Notes under the pieces: model-generated
Seen by the model: the letters and a program-made list of their open reading frames with translations, nothing else
The model's database searches: none
What the model was told of the DNA's origin: nothing
Source of the DNA: VRUE01 sp036557525
GTDB taxonomy: Bacteria; Actinomycetota; Thermoleophilia; Solirubrobacterales; 70-9
Direction: 5' to 3'
Length of the DNA: 24,438 bases
Assembly (NCBI GenBank): GCA_036557525.1
Contig: DATBHH010000068.1
Location: forward strand, 1 to 24,438
Translations under genes and position numbers: made by a program
Shown: positions 1-6,558 of the stretch, in pieces
How positions within the stretch are numbered: position 1 is the first letter of the stretch
Layout of the letters: each line of letters begins with the position of its first letter

Positions 1-95
1 GGACGCGGGAGCTGCGACCGGGAGGGACGTGCCCGGCCTCCCTTGCCCGCCGGTGCCCGGGGTGGATTCCGCGGGCGCCCGTACCCGTGCGGCGC

Positions 96-140
96 CTAGC
101 GGCCCTGCACCTCCAGTGTCCCGCAAAGCATGTGACTCAA
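96..140 (-). CDS. Possible 14-residue leader peptide
   Basis: A TTG-started minus-strand frame follows the extended Shine-Dalgarno-like sequence and encodes MSHMLCGTLEVQGR before a TAG. An internal in-frame ATG at 131 would give 11 residues. No family is recognised. The only support is the very strong ribosome-binding-like sequence upstream; codon statistics are meaningless at this length. It could be a regulatory leader for a gene beyond the left edge, or chance. Confidence 0.25.
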   Translation of the reverse strand: MSHMLCGTLEVQGR

Positions 141-144
141 CGTA

Positions 145-160
145 GGACCACCTCCTTTCT
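145..160 (-). promoter_or_regulatory. Unusually long Shine-Dalgarno-like sequence
   Basis: The minus strand reads AGAAAGGAGGTGGTCC. The usual bacterial 16S rRNA 3' end (GGAUCACCUCCUUUCU) could pair with all 16 positions, with one G-U wobble. Normal Shine-Dalgarno pairing is 4-7 nt. Part of the sequence lies in a 6-bp hairpin with a 10-nt loop (147-168), so its accessibility could be switched. Ten nt after GGAGG is a TTG, and 19 nt after it an ATG. That this is a real ribosome-binding site is an inference. Confidence 0.45.
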
Positions 161-203
161 CTGGTGGTGCGATTGAAGCAGACGCCGCTGACCGAGCCGC
201 CGC

Positions 204-1217
204 TCACCCGGCGGCGAGGATGCTGCGGGCGGTGTCGACGACCGACTCCCGGCTCGAGCGGGGCGACCAGCCGAGCACCGTGCGGGCCTTCTCGCTCGAG
301 TACTGAAGCTTGCGCCCGAGTTGGCCGACGACGCCGCGGATCGCGGGGTCGAACAGCGCCATCGCTTTGACCAGCAGGCTCGGCACCGATCGCGTCGGGA
401 CCTTCGACGCTTCGTCCCCGAGCTCCTCGCGCAGGGCGGCGGCGACTTCCGCCATCCACATGAACTCGTCGGTGGCGATGAATCGCTCGCCGCCCGCCTC
501 GGGCGAAACCATCGCCCTGATCTCGAGATCGGCGACGTCGCGGACGTCGACGAAGCTGAACCCGATCCTCGGAATCCCGGGCATCCCGTTCAGGAGGCGT
601 TCGATCGCCTGCAGCGAGTACGAGCGGTCCTCGCTGAGGACGGGGCCGGAGATCGCCCCGGGATTGACGACCGCGATCCGGCCCTCAGCCCCCTCCTCGC
701 GGGCGAGATCCCACGCCGCCCGCTCGGCAATCGTCTTCGACCGCACGTAGGGAGAGAGCTCGTCGCTGGCGAGATCGGTCCAGTCCTCCTCGGTTCGCTT
801 CTCCGAGAGCGGCTTGCGGCTGCCGCCGATGGCCGCGACCGACGAGGTGATGACGATCCGATCGACGTCGCTCGCCAGGCTCGCTCGGAGGACGCGAAGC
901 GTGCCGTCGCGGGCGGGGACGATGAGCTCGTCGGGATCCTTCGGCTGTACCGGCGGGAACGGCGAGGCGACGTGGAGGACGCAATCGCAGCCGTCGACCG
1001 CCTCGCGCCAGCCGTCGTCACCGAGCAGATCGGCGGCGAAGAACGAGAGCCGGTCCCCCGGATCCGCCTCGCGGGCGATCGCGGCCCGGGCCCGCGGCTC
1101 GCGGTCGAGGTCGCGGACCGTGGTGCGGACCCGGTGGCCGCGGCGCAGCAGCTCGATCACGCACCAGCTGCCGAGGAATCCAGACCCGCCGGTGACGAGG
1201 ACAGTCTTCTCCGCCAT
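204..1217 (-). CDS. NAD(P)-dependent reductase/epimerase (extended SDR, dihydroflavonol-4-reductase-like)
   Basis: This 337-residue protein is a cytosolic extended short-chain dehydrogenase/reductase. The Rossmann dinucleotide motif GGSGFLGS is at residues 10-17. The catalytic Y157-x3-K161 is present, preceded by the usual ITSS segment near 123-126. R31 and R35 after the second beta strand fit NADPH preference, as in dihydroflavonol reductases and aldehyde reductases. The substrate cannot be told from sequence. The ATG start is supported by a TANNNT box (TAGCCT) 7 nt upstream, giving a leaderless arrangement. The gene is divergent from the RTX-like gene at 1276 with 58 bp between starts. Family is sure; specificity is unknown. 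Confidence 0.9.
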   Translation of the reverse strand: MAEKTVLVTGGSGFLGSWCVIELLRRGHRVRTTVRDLDREPRARAAIAREADPGDRLSFFAADLLGDDGWREAVDGCDCVLHVASPFPPVQPKDPDELIVPARDGTLRVLRASLASDVDRIVITSSVAAIGGSRKPLSEKRTEEDWTDLASDELSPYVRSKTIAERAAWDLAREEGAEGRIAVVNPGAISGPVLSEDRSYSLQAIERLLNGMPGIPRIGFSFVDVRDVADLEIRAMVSPEAGGERFIATDEFMWMAEVAAALREELGDEASKVPTRSVPSLLVKAMALFDPAIRGVVGQLGRKLQYSSEKARTVLGWSPRSSRESVVDTARSILAAG

Positions 1218-1224
1218 CGCCGGC

Positions 1225-1230
1225 AGGCTA
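1225..1230 (-). promoter_or_regulatory. Candidate -10 box (TAGCCT) for the reductase gene
   Basis: TAGCCT lies 7 nt before the ATG at 1217, so transcription would start at or next to the start codon. No convincing -35 is seen at 16-18 bp. Confidence 0.45.
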
Positions 1231-1240
1231 CCTCCTGGCG

Positions 1241-1269
1241 TTGCAACGGGGGCGCGCCGGCGTTAGCGT
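1241..1269 (+). promoter_or_regulatory. Leaderless promoter for the first RTX-like gene
   Basis: TTGCAA (1241-1246) is separated by 17 bp from TAGCGT (1264-1269). Six nt later comes the GTG start at 1276, exactly where transcription should begin. TTGCAA matches the TTGACA consensus at four of six positions. This is the best-formed leaderless promoter in the window. Confidence 0.6.
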
Positions 1270-1275
1270 GATGAC

Positions 1276-2070
1276 GTGAGGAGATCGGCGCACACGCTCG
1301 CGGTGCTGTCGCTTCTCGCGCCGGCGCTACTGATCGCGGCCGCAACCGCGTGCGCCGCCCCGACGACGCTCGACCAGGGCGCATTCGTCAGCCTCAGGGC
1401 CGCCCGGGACAACACGGTCAACCACATCCTCGTCACCTACGGCCCGCCGAAGGAAAACCCCGGCGGCGGCGCGCCGATGTGGGGCAACTACGTCTCCGAC
1501 ACGGCCGGGATCGACAACATCACCAACCCCGAGGGCTTCGCCTGCATCACCGAAGACGCGACCCACGACTTCTGCCCCGACGGCACCTCGGTCGGCGAAC
1601 CGGGAACGGGAGACGACATCGTCGCCAACCTGCGGGGCGGCAACGACACCTTCAACGCCGCGAAATCGATCGGCAACTTCGAAGTCAAAGGCGGCGACGG
1701 CGACGACGTCCTGCACGGGAGCGGAGTGGCGTCCCACAGCCCGGGCTTCGGGACTCCGCCGGAAACGCTCTACAGCGCCGACTCGCTGTACGGCCAGAAG
1801 GGCAACGACCACCTGATCGGCGACCTCGGCGGCGACTTCCTCATCGGCGGCGGCGGCGATGACGTCCTCGACGGCGGCCCGCACGCGAAGGACGACACCT
1901 TCCCGACCGACGACAGCTTCGACGGCGGCCCCGGCGACGACCTGATCCTCGCCGCCGACCGCGACAAGGACAACCGGGTCGACTGCGGGCCCGGCAAGCA
2001 CGACGTCGCCGTGATCGACCGGATCGACCCGAAGCCGAGCCACTGCGAGAAGGTCAGGGTGAAGGGATAG
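1276..2070 (+). CDS. Secreted RTX-type calcium-binding repeat protein
   Basis: The 264-residue product begins with MRR and a hydrophobic stretch ending around ATACAAP (residues 1-28), a Sec signal peptide or possibly a weak lipobox. From about residue 95 it carries glycine/aspartate nonapeptide-like repeats of the RTX type (GGNDTF, GGDGDDVLHG, GGGGDDVLDGG, GGPGDDLIL), which in known proteins bind Ca2+ in a parallel beta roll. The C-terminal 40 residues hold a two-cysteine element, CGPGK at C237 and a final cysteine C257, shared with the second RTX protein at 2709-3563. No type I secretion genes are nearby, so Sec export is more likely. The role is unknown; it is probably a surface or extracellular protein. 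Its 3' end overlaps the convergent acetyltransferase by 17 bp. Confidence 0.85.
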   Translation: MRRSAHTLAVLSLLAPALLIAAATACAAPTTLDQGAFVSLRAARDNTVNHILVTYGPPKENPGGGAPMWGNYVSDTAGIDNITNPEGFACITEDATHDFCPDGTSVGEPGTGDDIVANLRGGNDTFNAAKSIGNFEVKGGDGDDVLHGSGVASHSPGFGTPPETLYSADSLYGQKGNDHLIGDLGGDFLIGGGGDDVLDGGPHAKDDTFPTDDSFDGGPGDDLILAADRDKDNRVDCGPGKHDVAVIDRIDPKPSHCEKVRVKG

Positions 2071-2560
2071 CGGGAGCCTCCGCGGCGACCCGTCGCAGCC
2101 GCTCACCATCGAGCCGCATCGTCTGCCAGTCGCTGAGATGGCCGGCGCCGAGGCCCTCGTAGAAGGCGATCGCCGGCTCGTTCCACTCGAGGACGACCCA
2201 GTCGAGCCGCTCGTAGCCGCGCTCGGCGGCGACTCCGGCGACCGCCGCGAACAGCGCCCGGCCGATCCCGCGCCCCCGCCAGCGCGGGCGGACAAAGATG
2301 TCCTCGCACCACAGACCCGGCCAGCAGAGGAAGGTCGAGAAGGTCGTGAAGTAGATCGCGTACCCGACCGCCTCGCCCTCGACCTCGGCGATCAGCGCCT
2401 CGGCGGCGCCGAGCTCGAACAGCGACCGCTCGAGGCGGTCGCCGTCGCCGACGACCTCTTCGGCGAGCCGCTCGTACTCGGCCAGCTCGGTGATCATCGC
2501 CAGCAGCTCGCCGACGTCGCCGCGCTCCGCCCGCCGAATCGCGTAGTCCTCGTTCGCCAT
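2054..2560 (-). CDS. GNAT N-acetyltransferase, diamine (spermidine/spermine) N1-acetyltransferase-like
   Basis: This 168-residue protein matches the layout of the SSAT branch of the GNAT superfamily over its whole length. It has an N-terminal IRRAERGD...ELAEYE segment, then CEDIFVRPRWRGRGIG (residues 85-100) with the acetyl-CoA pyrophosphate loop (R/Q)xxGxG, then LEWNEPAIAFYEGLGA (124-139), the SSAT hallmark. It probably transfers acetyl from acetyl-CoA to a primary amine such as a polyamine, diamine or thialysine, in the cytosol. The ATG at 2560 is chosen because a TAGTGT box lies 7 nt upstream; the frame stays open far beyond it only because it runs antisense through the next RTX gene. It lies convergently between two RTX genes, with no obvious shared function. 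Confidence 0.88.
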   Translation of the reverse strand: MANEDYAIRRAERGDVGELLAMITELAEYERLAEEVVGDGDRLERSLFELGAAEALIAEVEGEAVGYAIYFTTFSTFLCWPGLWCEDIFVRPRWRGRGIGRALFAAVAGVAAERGYERLDWVVLEWNEPAIAFYEGLGAGHLSDWQTMRLDGERLRRVAAEAPAIPSP

Positions 2561-2567
2561 CGCCCGG

Positions 2568-2573
2568 ACACTA
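2568..2573 (-). promoter_or_regulatory. Candidate -10 box (TAGTGT) for the acetyltransferase
   Basis: TAGTGT is 7 nt before the ATG at 2560, which predicts a leaderless mRNA and sets the start codon inside a much longer open frame. Confidence 0.45.
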
Positions 2574-2624
2574 GCTGTGACGACGCCGGTCCTGACAGAC
2601 GCGTTGCAGCAAGGTTGAAGAGTC

Positions 2625-2653
2625 TGGACTGTGTCAGAAGTTTTAGGTATAAC
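2625..2653 (+). promoter_or_regulatory. Housekeeping-type promoter of the second RTX gene
   Basis: TGGACT (2625-2630), a 17-bp spacer and TATAAC (2648-2653) match the -35 consensus at four of six and the -10 consensus at five of six positions. They sit in a conspicuously AT-rich patch. Transcription would start near 2660, giving a 5' leader of about 49 nt, unlike the leaderless promoters elsewhere in the window. Confidence 0.55.
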
Positions 2654-2708
2654 GCTCTCCTTTCTTTTGGTGAATCGCCTACTCAATTCAAATGACCGGG
2701 GAGGAACG

Positions 2709-3563
2709 TTGAAAGGAAAGCGCATGGCCACGGTGCTCGCAGCGGCTGTCCTGGCCGCGGGGCTCGGCGCGACGGCGGCATACGCCGCGACGATCATCGG
2801 CGACGACACCGGCGAGACCCTGACCGGGACGCCCGGCAACGACATGATCGAAGCCAAGGGCGGCGACGACACGGTGAGCGCGCTCGGCGGCGACGACACC
2901 GTCAACGCCGGGACCGGCAACGACTCGGTCGATGCCGGCGACGGCAACAACCTCGTCGAAGGCGGCGCCGACAACGACTCGATCACCGCCGGGGGAGGCA
3001 ACGACACGATCCTCGGTGGCGAAGGCAACGACGTCGTCAACGCCGGCGACGGCGACAACAACGTCGACGGAGGCCCCGGCGACGACCGGATCGAAAGCGG
3101 AATCGGGTTCGACGGGCTCACCGGAGGGGAAGGCAATGACGTCCTCGTCGGCGGAGTCAACGGCGACGGCCTGATGGGGCAGGCGGGCAACGACACCCTG
3201 CTCGGCCAGGAGGGCGACGACAAGATGTGGGGCGGCGAAGGGGACGACAACCTTCGCGGCGCCGCCGACAACGACTTCATCTGGGGCGGCGCCGGCGCCG
3301 ACGTCATCTTCGGCGGCCCGGGCAACGACCACATCGTCGCACTCGCCGCGATCGACACCCAGCTCCCGGGCGGGGACGTCATCCGCGCCGGCCGCGGCAA
3401 CGACATCGTCCGTGTCCGCGACGGCGAGGCCGACCGGGTGTTCTGCGGGCCCGGCAAGGACGTCGTCTACGCCGACGACGAGGACAAGATCAACCCGACC
3501 TGCGATATCGCCAAACGCGGGGTGCCGCAGCCCGGCGCCGACGCGCTGGAGGTCAGCCACTGA
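2709..3563 (+). CDS. Secreted RTX-type calcium-binding repeat protein
   Basis: I place the start at the TTG (2709), which follows GGAGG by 4 nt. It gives MKGKR plus a clean hydrophobic core and an AYA-AT signal-peptidase site near residue 26. The alternative ATG at 2724 would lose the positive N-terminus. The mature protein is almost entirely GGxGNDxU nonapeptide-like repeats from about residue 38 to 235 (GNDMIEAKGGDDTV, GEGNDVLVGG, GGPGNDHIV), the Ca2+-binding beta-roll signature. The C-terminus repeats the two-cysteine element of the first RTX protein (CGPGK at C246, then C265). It is probably extracellular or surface-bound. No type I exporter or catalytic domain is seen, so function is unknown. 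The 3' end overlaps the convergent PAP2 gene by 11 bp. Confidence 0.88.
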   Translation: MKGKRMATVLAAAVLAAGLGATAAYAATIIGDDTGETLTGTPGNDMIEAKGGDDTVSALGGDDTVNAGTGNDSVDAGDGNNLVEGGADNDSITAGGGNDTILGGEGNDVVNAGDGDNNVDGGPGDDRIESGIGFDGLTGGEGNDVLVGGVNGDGLMGQAGNDTLLGQEGDDKMWGGEGDDNLRGAADNDFIWGGAGADVIFGGPGNDHIVALAAIDTQLPGGDVIRAGRGNDIVRVRDGEADRVFCGPGKDVVYADDEDKINPTCDIAKRGVPQPGADALEVSH

Positions 3564-4518
3564 ACGGGACCCGCTCCCGATAGGCCCGCGCGCGCCGCGC
3601 TTCCCACCGGCCCCAGGCCGCCATAACGGCGCCGGCGTAGAGCCAGCCGAGCAGGATGTCGAAGAAGTAGTGCTCGCCGGTCGCGATCAGGGTCAGGCCC
3701 ATCGCCAGCGGGTATAGGGCGAGCAGCGGTCGCAGCGGCGGTCGGACCCGCCTCCAGAGGAACATCGCGACCAGCGCCGTGAAGGCGGAGTGCAGCGAGG
3801 GCACCGCCGCGACCACGTTGACGCTGGCCTGGCCCTCGGAGAAGAGGCCGGCGGTCCCGACCCCGAGCACCTGCCACCCTTCCGCGGTCGTCCTGTGGAC
3901 GCCTTCGAGGAGGCCCATTTCCGACGCCATCCAGGGCGGGGCCGCCGGGAACAGCATGTAGGTCGCGAGACCGGCGAGGGCGAGGGTCACGAGCCGCCTC
4001 GTGAACGCGCGGAAGGCGGGGCGCTCGCGCGCCCAGAGGAAGCCGGCGAGGACGAAGGGAACGATGAAGTAGGAGGTGTAGACGAGGGTGAAGGCGACGT
4101 CCCACGGGCTGACGACGCCGGGCCGGTGGAGACGCGCCTGGAGCCACTCGGTCGGCGTCTGGCCGAAGAAGAGGAAGCGGTCGAAGTCGATCATCGGGTG
4201 GACGTGGACGCCGATCCCGAGCGAGTCCGCCGCGCCGCGGGTGAAGTCGTAGGCGAGGAGGACGGCGACGATCGGGAGCCAGTCGAGGACCAGCTGCGGG
4301 ATCAGGCGCGGGTCCCGTCCGATCGAGACGCAGACGAGCGCGCCGCAGACCCAGGCGATGACGAGCTCCCGCTGGACCGGGATTCCGTAGGTCGCGCTCC
4401 AGACCACGAGGACAGCCAGGTAGAACGCGAGGGCGCAGCGCCTGACCAGCGCCCAGCGTGGGAGCCGGAGCCCGGCCGCGGGCTCGACCCGCGCGTCGGC
4501 GAACTCGGGCGTGCTCAC
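3553..4518 (-). CDS. PAP2-superfamily integral membrane phosphatase / phosphotransferase (inositol-phosphorylceramide-synthase-like branch)
   Basis: The 321-residue polytopic membrane protein has about six or seven hydrophobic segments. Two of the three PAP2 phosphatase motifs are clear: VPSLHSAF with H243, and GEHYFFDILLGW with H283 and D287. The PSLH form and the missing classical KxxxxxxRP motif point to the PAP2_3 branch, which contains inositol-phosphorylceramide synthases and other lipid head-group transferases. It probably acts on a lipid phosphate at the outer membrane face. The GTG at 4518 is chosen because TACGTT lies exactly 6 nt upstream; the frame is open far upstream only as antisense to the next gene. 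It lies 47 bp downstream of the AI-2E-type gene on the same strand but appears to have its own promoter. Confidence 0.85.
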   Translation of the reverse strand: MSTPEFADARVEPAAGLRLPRWALVRRCALAFYLAVLVVWSATYGIPVQRELVIAWVCGALVCVSIGRDPRLIPQLVLDWLPIVAVLLAYDFTRGAADSLGIGVHVHPMIDFDRFLFFGQTPTEWLQARLHRPGVVSPWDVAFTLVYTSYFIVPFVLAGFLWARERPAFRAFTRRLVTLALAGLATYMLFPAAPPWMASEMGLLEGVHRTTAEGWQVLGVGTAGLFSEGQASVNVVAAVPSLHSAFTALVAMFLWRRVRPPLRPLLALYPLAMGLTLIATGEHYFFDILLGWLYAGAVMAAWGRWEARRARAYRERVPFSG

Positions 4519-4524
4519 ATCTGA

Positions 4525-4530
4525 AACGTA
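4525..4530 (-). promoter_or_regulatory. Candidate -10 box (TACGTT) for the PAP2 gene
   Basis: TACGTT is followed by six nt and then the GTG start at 4518, the same leaderless geometry as at 1264 and 5775. Confidence 0.45.
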
Positions 4531-4565
4531 TCTATGTGGGAAGCGCCCGCACCCGATCCAGGTCG

Positions 4566-5768
4566 CTAGGCGGGGCTCGGCTCTTCGGCGCCCCCGGCCG
4601 CCGCGCCCGCCGGCGCCCGGCTCTCCTCCTCGGCGCGCCCGGCCGCGATGTCGGCCGAGATCTTGACCACCGCCGAGGTCAGCGGCGCCGCGAGGACGAG
4701 CCCGATCGTCCCGAACATCGCCCCGGCCGCGACGGTGACGATCAGGACCGCGAGCGGGTGCAGCCCGAGCGCGGCGCCGTAGGCGACCGGCTGGACCAGC
4801 TGCTGGAAGATGCCGTTGGCGAGGAGGACGATCACAGCCAGGGCGATCGCCGTCTCGGGCCCGTTCGCGCCGAGCGCGATCAGGACCGCGAAGGCGCCGG
4901 CCGCCCACGCCCCGAGGTACGGGATGTAGCCGCCGAGAAAGGTGACCGCGGCGATCGTCCCCGCCAGCGGCACGCCGAGGATCAGCGCGCCGACGCCGAC
5001 GATCAGCGCGCTCCAGGCGGCGACGATCGTGACGCCGAGGAAGTAGCCCCGCAGCGAACTCGCGACCCGGCCGAGCATCGCGTGCGCCAGCGGCTGCGGC
5101 AGGCCGACGTGGCGCTCGACCCAGCCGCCGATCGTCGGCGCGTCCTTGAGCAGGAAGAAGAGGCTGAGAGCGGTGAAAGAGAGGAAGACGGCGAGCGAGG
5201 CGAGCCTGTCGATCCCGACCGCGACGCCCCGGAGCAGAGCGTGAACGGCGCCGCTGATCGAGGAGTCGGCCTGTTCCTTGGCGTCTTCGGCGGTGCCGGC
5301 GCCGACCCCGAGGTCCCGCGCCCAGCCTTCGATCCTGTCCGATGCCTGCTGCAGGTGCCGGCTCAGCGAGGCGGCCTCGGTGCTGATTCCCTTCAGGACG
5401 AGGAAGCCGGCCAGGGCCGCGACGGCGATGATCGCGACGAATACGACGATCGAGCCCGCGCCTCTCGGCAGCCCCCGCTTCTTGAGCCAGCCGACGGCCG
5501 GGCCGAAGACGGCGGCGATGATGGCGGCCGTGATCACCGGTAGCACGATCGTCTGGGTCAGCGCCAGCAGCCAGACGGTTCCCGCCAGCGCGGCCGCGAC
5601 CCCGACCAGAAGCCAGGCCGCGATCCCGAGGTTGCGCAGCCATTGCGGCGCCTGGAAGAGAGTCGTCAGCTCGCCGGGCTCGATCTCGATGTACTCGCGG
5701 TGAGCGGCCGCCCGTCCGAGGCGCGGCCGGCGCCAGCTGCGGCGGGGCGAGATCCTCCGACCCTTCAT
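4566..5768 (-). CDS. AI-2E family (PerM/UPF0118) membrane transporter
   Basis: The 400-residue protein has the AI-2E exporter family layout. A basic N-terminus (residues 1-16) leads to paired hydrophobic segments near 45-95, an FGPAVGWLKKRGLPRGAG segment, then a soluble stretch of about 90 residues with amphipathic helices (LSRHLQQASDRIEGWARDLGVG). The C-terminal half has five or so membrane segments, including GYIPYLGAW and the LANGIFQQLVQPVAYGAALGLHP signature typical of the family. Members export small molecules or act in Na+/H+ exchange; the substrate here is unknown. I take the ATG at 5768, with TATGTT 6 nt upstream, rather than an upstream TTG at 5798 that would overlap the divergent hydrolase start. 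The C-terminal tail is alanine/glutamate-rich and cytosolic. Confidence 0.9.
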   Translation of the reverse strand: MKGRRISPRRSWRRPRLGRAAAHREYIEIEPGELTTLFQAPQWLRNLGIAAWLLVGVAAALAGTVWLLALTQTIVLPVITAAIIAAVFGPAVGWLKKRGLPRGAGSIVVFVAIIAVAALAGFLVLKGISTEAASLSRHLQQASDRIEGWARDLGVGAGTAEDAKEQADSSISGAVHALLRGVAVGIDRLASLAVFLSFTALSLFFLLKDAPTIGGWVERHVGLPQPLAHAMLGRVASSLRGYFLGVTIVAAWSALIVGVGALILGVPLAGTIAAVTFLGGYIPYLGAWAAGAFAVLIALGANGPETAIALAVIVLLANGIFQQLVQPVAYGAALGLHPLAVLIVTVAAGAMFGTIGLVLAAPLTSAVVKISADIAAGRAEEESRAPAGAAAGGAEEPSPA

Positions 5769-5774
5769 GGCCTC

Positions 5775-5780
5775 AACATA
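5775..5780 (-). promoter_or_regulatory. Candidate -10 box (TATGTT) for the AI-2E-type gene
   Basis: TATGTT ends 6 nt before the ATG at 5768. It lies in the 19-bp gap between two divergent start codons, so any -35 element falls inside the neighbouring hydrolase gene. Confidence 0.45.
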
Positions 5781-5787
5781 GGCATCG

Positions 5788-6558
5788 GTGCGGACCAACT
5801 CGGACCAGGATCAGGTCACCTACGTCGGCCACGCGACCGTGCTGCTCGAGCTCGGCGGGCTGCGCTTCCTCACCGACCCGGTGCTGCGCTCGCGGCTGCT
5901 GCACCTGCGCCGCCAGGTCACGGCACACGACGAGCGATCGGCGGCCGACCTCGACGCCGTCCTGATCTCCCACCTTCACCACGACCACGTCGACGTGCCC
6001 TCGCTGCGGGGGCTGGGCCGGGAGACGGCCATCGTCGCGCCGCCGGGCGCCGGCAGGTTCCTTCGCCGTCGCGGCTTCCACGACGTCACCGAGCTGGCGC
6101 CCGGCGAGTCGCACGGGATCGGCGGCGTCGAGATCGCCGCGGTCGAGGCCGAGCACGCCGGCGGCCGGGGCTGGCGCTCGGTCGGGTCCGATGCGATCGG
6201 GTTCGTTCTCACCGGCGCCCACCGCGTCTACTTCGCCGGAGACACCGACCTCTTCGACGCGATGGCGGATCTCTCCGGCGACCTCGACCTCGCGCTGCTG
6301 CCGGTCTGGGGCTGGGGCCCGACGCTCGGACCCGGGCACCTCGACCCGGAGCGTGCGGCGGAGGCCGCGGCGATGCTCTCGCCGCGGATCGCGATCCCGA
6401 TCCACTGGGGGACGCTGTTTCCGGTCGGCCTCTCCCGGATCGGGCGCCGCCACCTGATCGCCCCGCCGCGCGAGTTCGAGCGGCGCTGCCGCGAGCTCGC
6501 GCCTCAGGTCGACGTCCGCGTGCTCGATCCGGGCGAGGCGACCTCGCTCTCAGCGTAG
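5788..6558 (+). CDS. Metallo-beta-lactamase-fold hydrolase (UlaG/YcbL-like)
   Basis: This 256-residue cytosolic protein begins with TYVGHATVLLELGGLRFLTDPVL (residues 11-33), typical of the UlaG-like and N-acyl-phosphatidylethanolamine-hydrolase-like branches of the metallo-beta-lactamase fold. The metal site is intact: HLHHDHVD (H62, H64, D66, H67), the bridging aspartate in FAGDTDLF, and the last histidine in IPIHWGTLFP. It should be a metal-dependent phosphodiesterase, lactonase or similar hydrolase; the substrate is not predictable. The GTG at 5788 is the only practical start. No TANNNT box is found at 6-7 nt. The 3' end overlaps the convergent holin-phosphatase gene by 55 bp. Confidence 0.85.
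   Translation: MRTNSDQDQVTYVGHATVLLELGGLRFLTDPVLRSRLLHLRRQVTAHDERSAADLDAVLISHLHHDHVDVPSLRGLGRETAIVAPPGAGRFLRRRGFHDVTELAPGESHGIGGVEIAAVEAEHAGGRGWRSVGSDAIGFVLTGAHRVYFAGDTDLFDAMADLSGDLDLALLPVWGWGPTLGPGHLDPERAAEAAAMLSPRIAIPIHWGTLFPVGLSRIGRRHLIAPPREFERRCRELAPQVDVRVLDPGEATSLSA

Larger units (their letters stand above)
1..203. other. Region without a recognisable gene at the left edge
   Basis: No open frame here has a family signature, and the short plus-strand frame reading into the next gene looks like a shadow. The stretch holds an inverted repeat (ACCACC at 147-152, GGTGGT at 163-168) and a minus-strand Shine-Dalgarno-like sequence followed by a 14-codon frame, both listed separately. A second inverted repeat (GCCGCC at 196-201, GGCGGC at 210-215) straddles the stop of the minus-strand reductase gene. 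It has no T-run, so it is only a weak terminator candidate. A gene lying mostly to the left of the window cannot be excluded. Confidence 0.5.

Noticed and set aside
145..160. Plus-strand 16-mer resembling the 3' end of 16S rRNA
   Set aside because: Only these 16 bases match (one mismatch). The sequence before them lacks the conserved helix 45 region of 16S rRNA, so this is not an rRNA end or fragment. The minus-strand ribosome-binding reading fits better.
196..215. Hairpin at the stop of the reductase gene as a terminator
   Set aside because: The 6-bp arms are GC-only and there is no T-run on either side. Such repeats are frequent by chance at this GC content.
2820..3420. Tandem DNA repeats that might be a CRISPR or minisatellite
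   Set aside because: The periodicity comes from codons for GGxGNDxU protein repeats. Units are diverged and in frame, with no constant repeat plus unique spacers.
2561..3457. Upstream extension of the minus-strand acetyltransferase frame (467 codons in all)
   Set aside because: The extra part is antisense to the RTX repeats and gives a low-complexity Ser/Pro sequence without any domain. The acetyltransferase fold begins right after the ATG at 2560.
4519..5643. Upstream extension of the PAP2 frame (696 codons in all)
   Set aside because: The extension is an Arg/Gly/Ala-rich shadow of the AI-2E-type gene in another frame; the membrane protein starts at the GTG at 4518.
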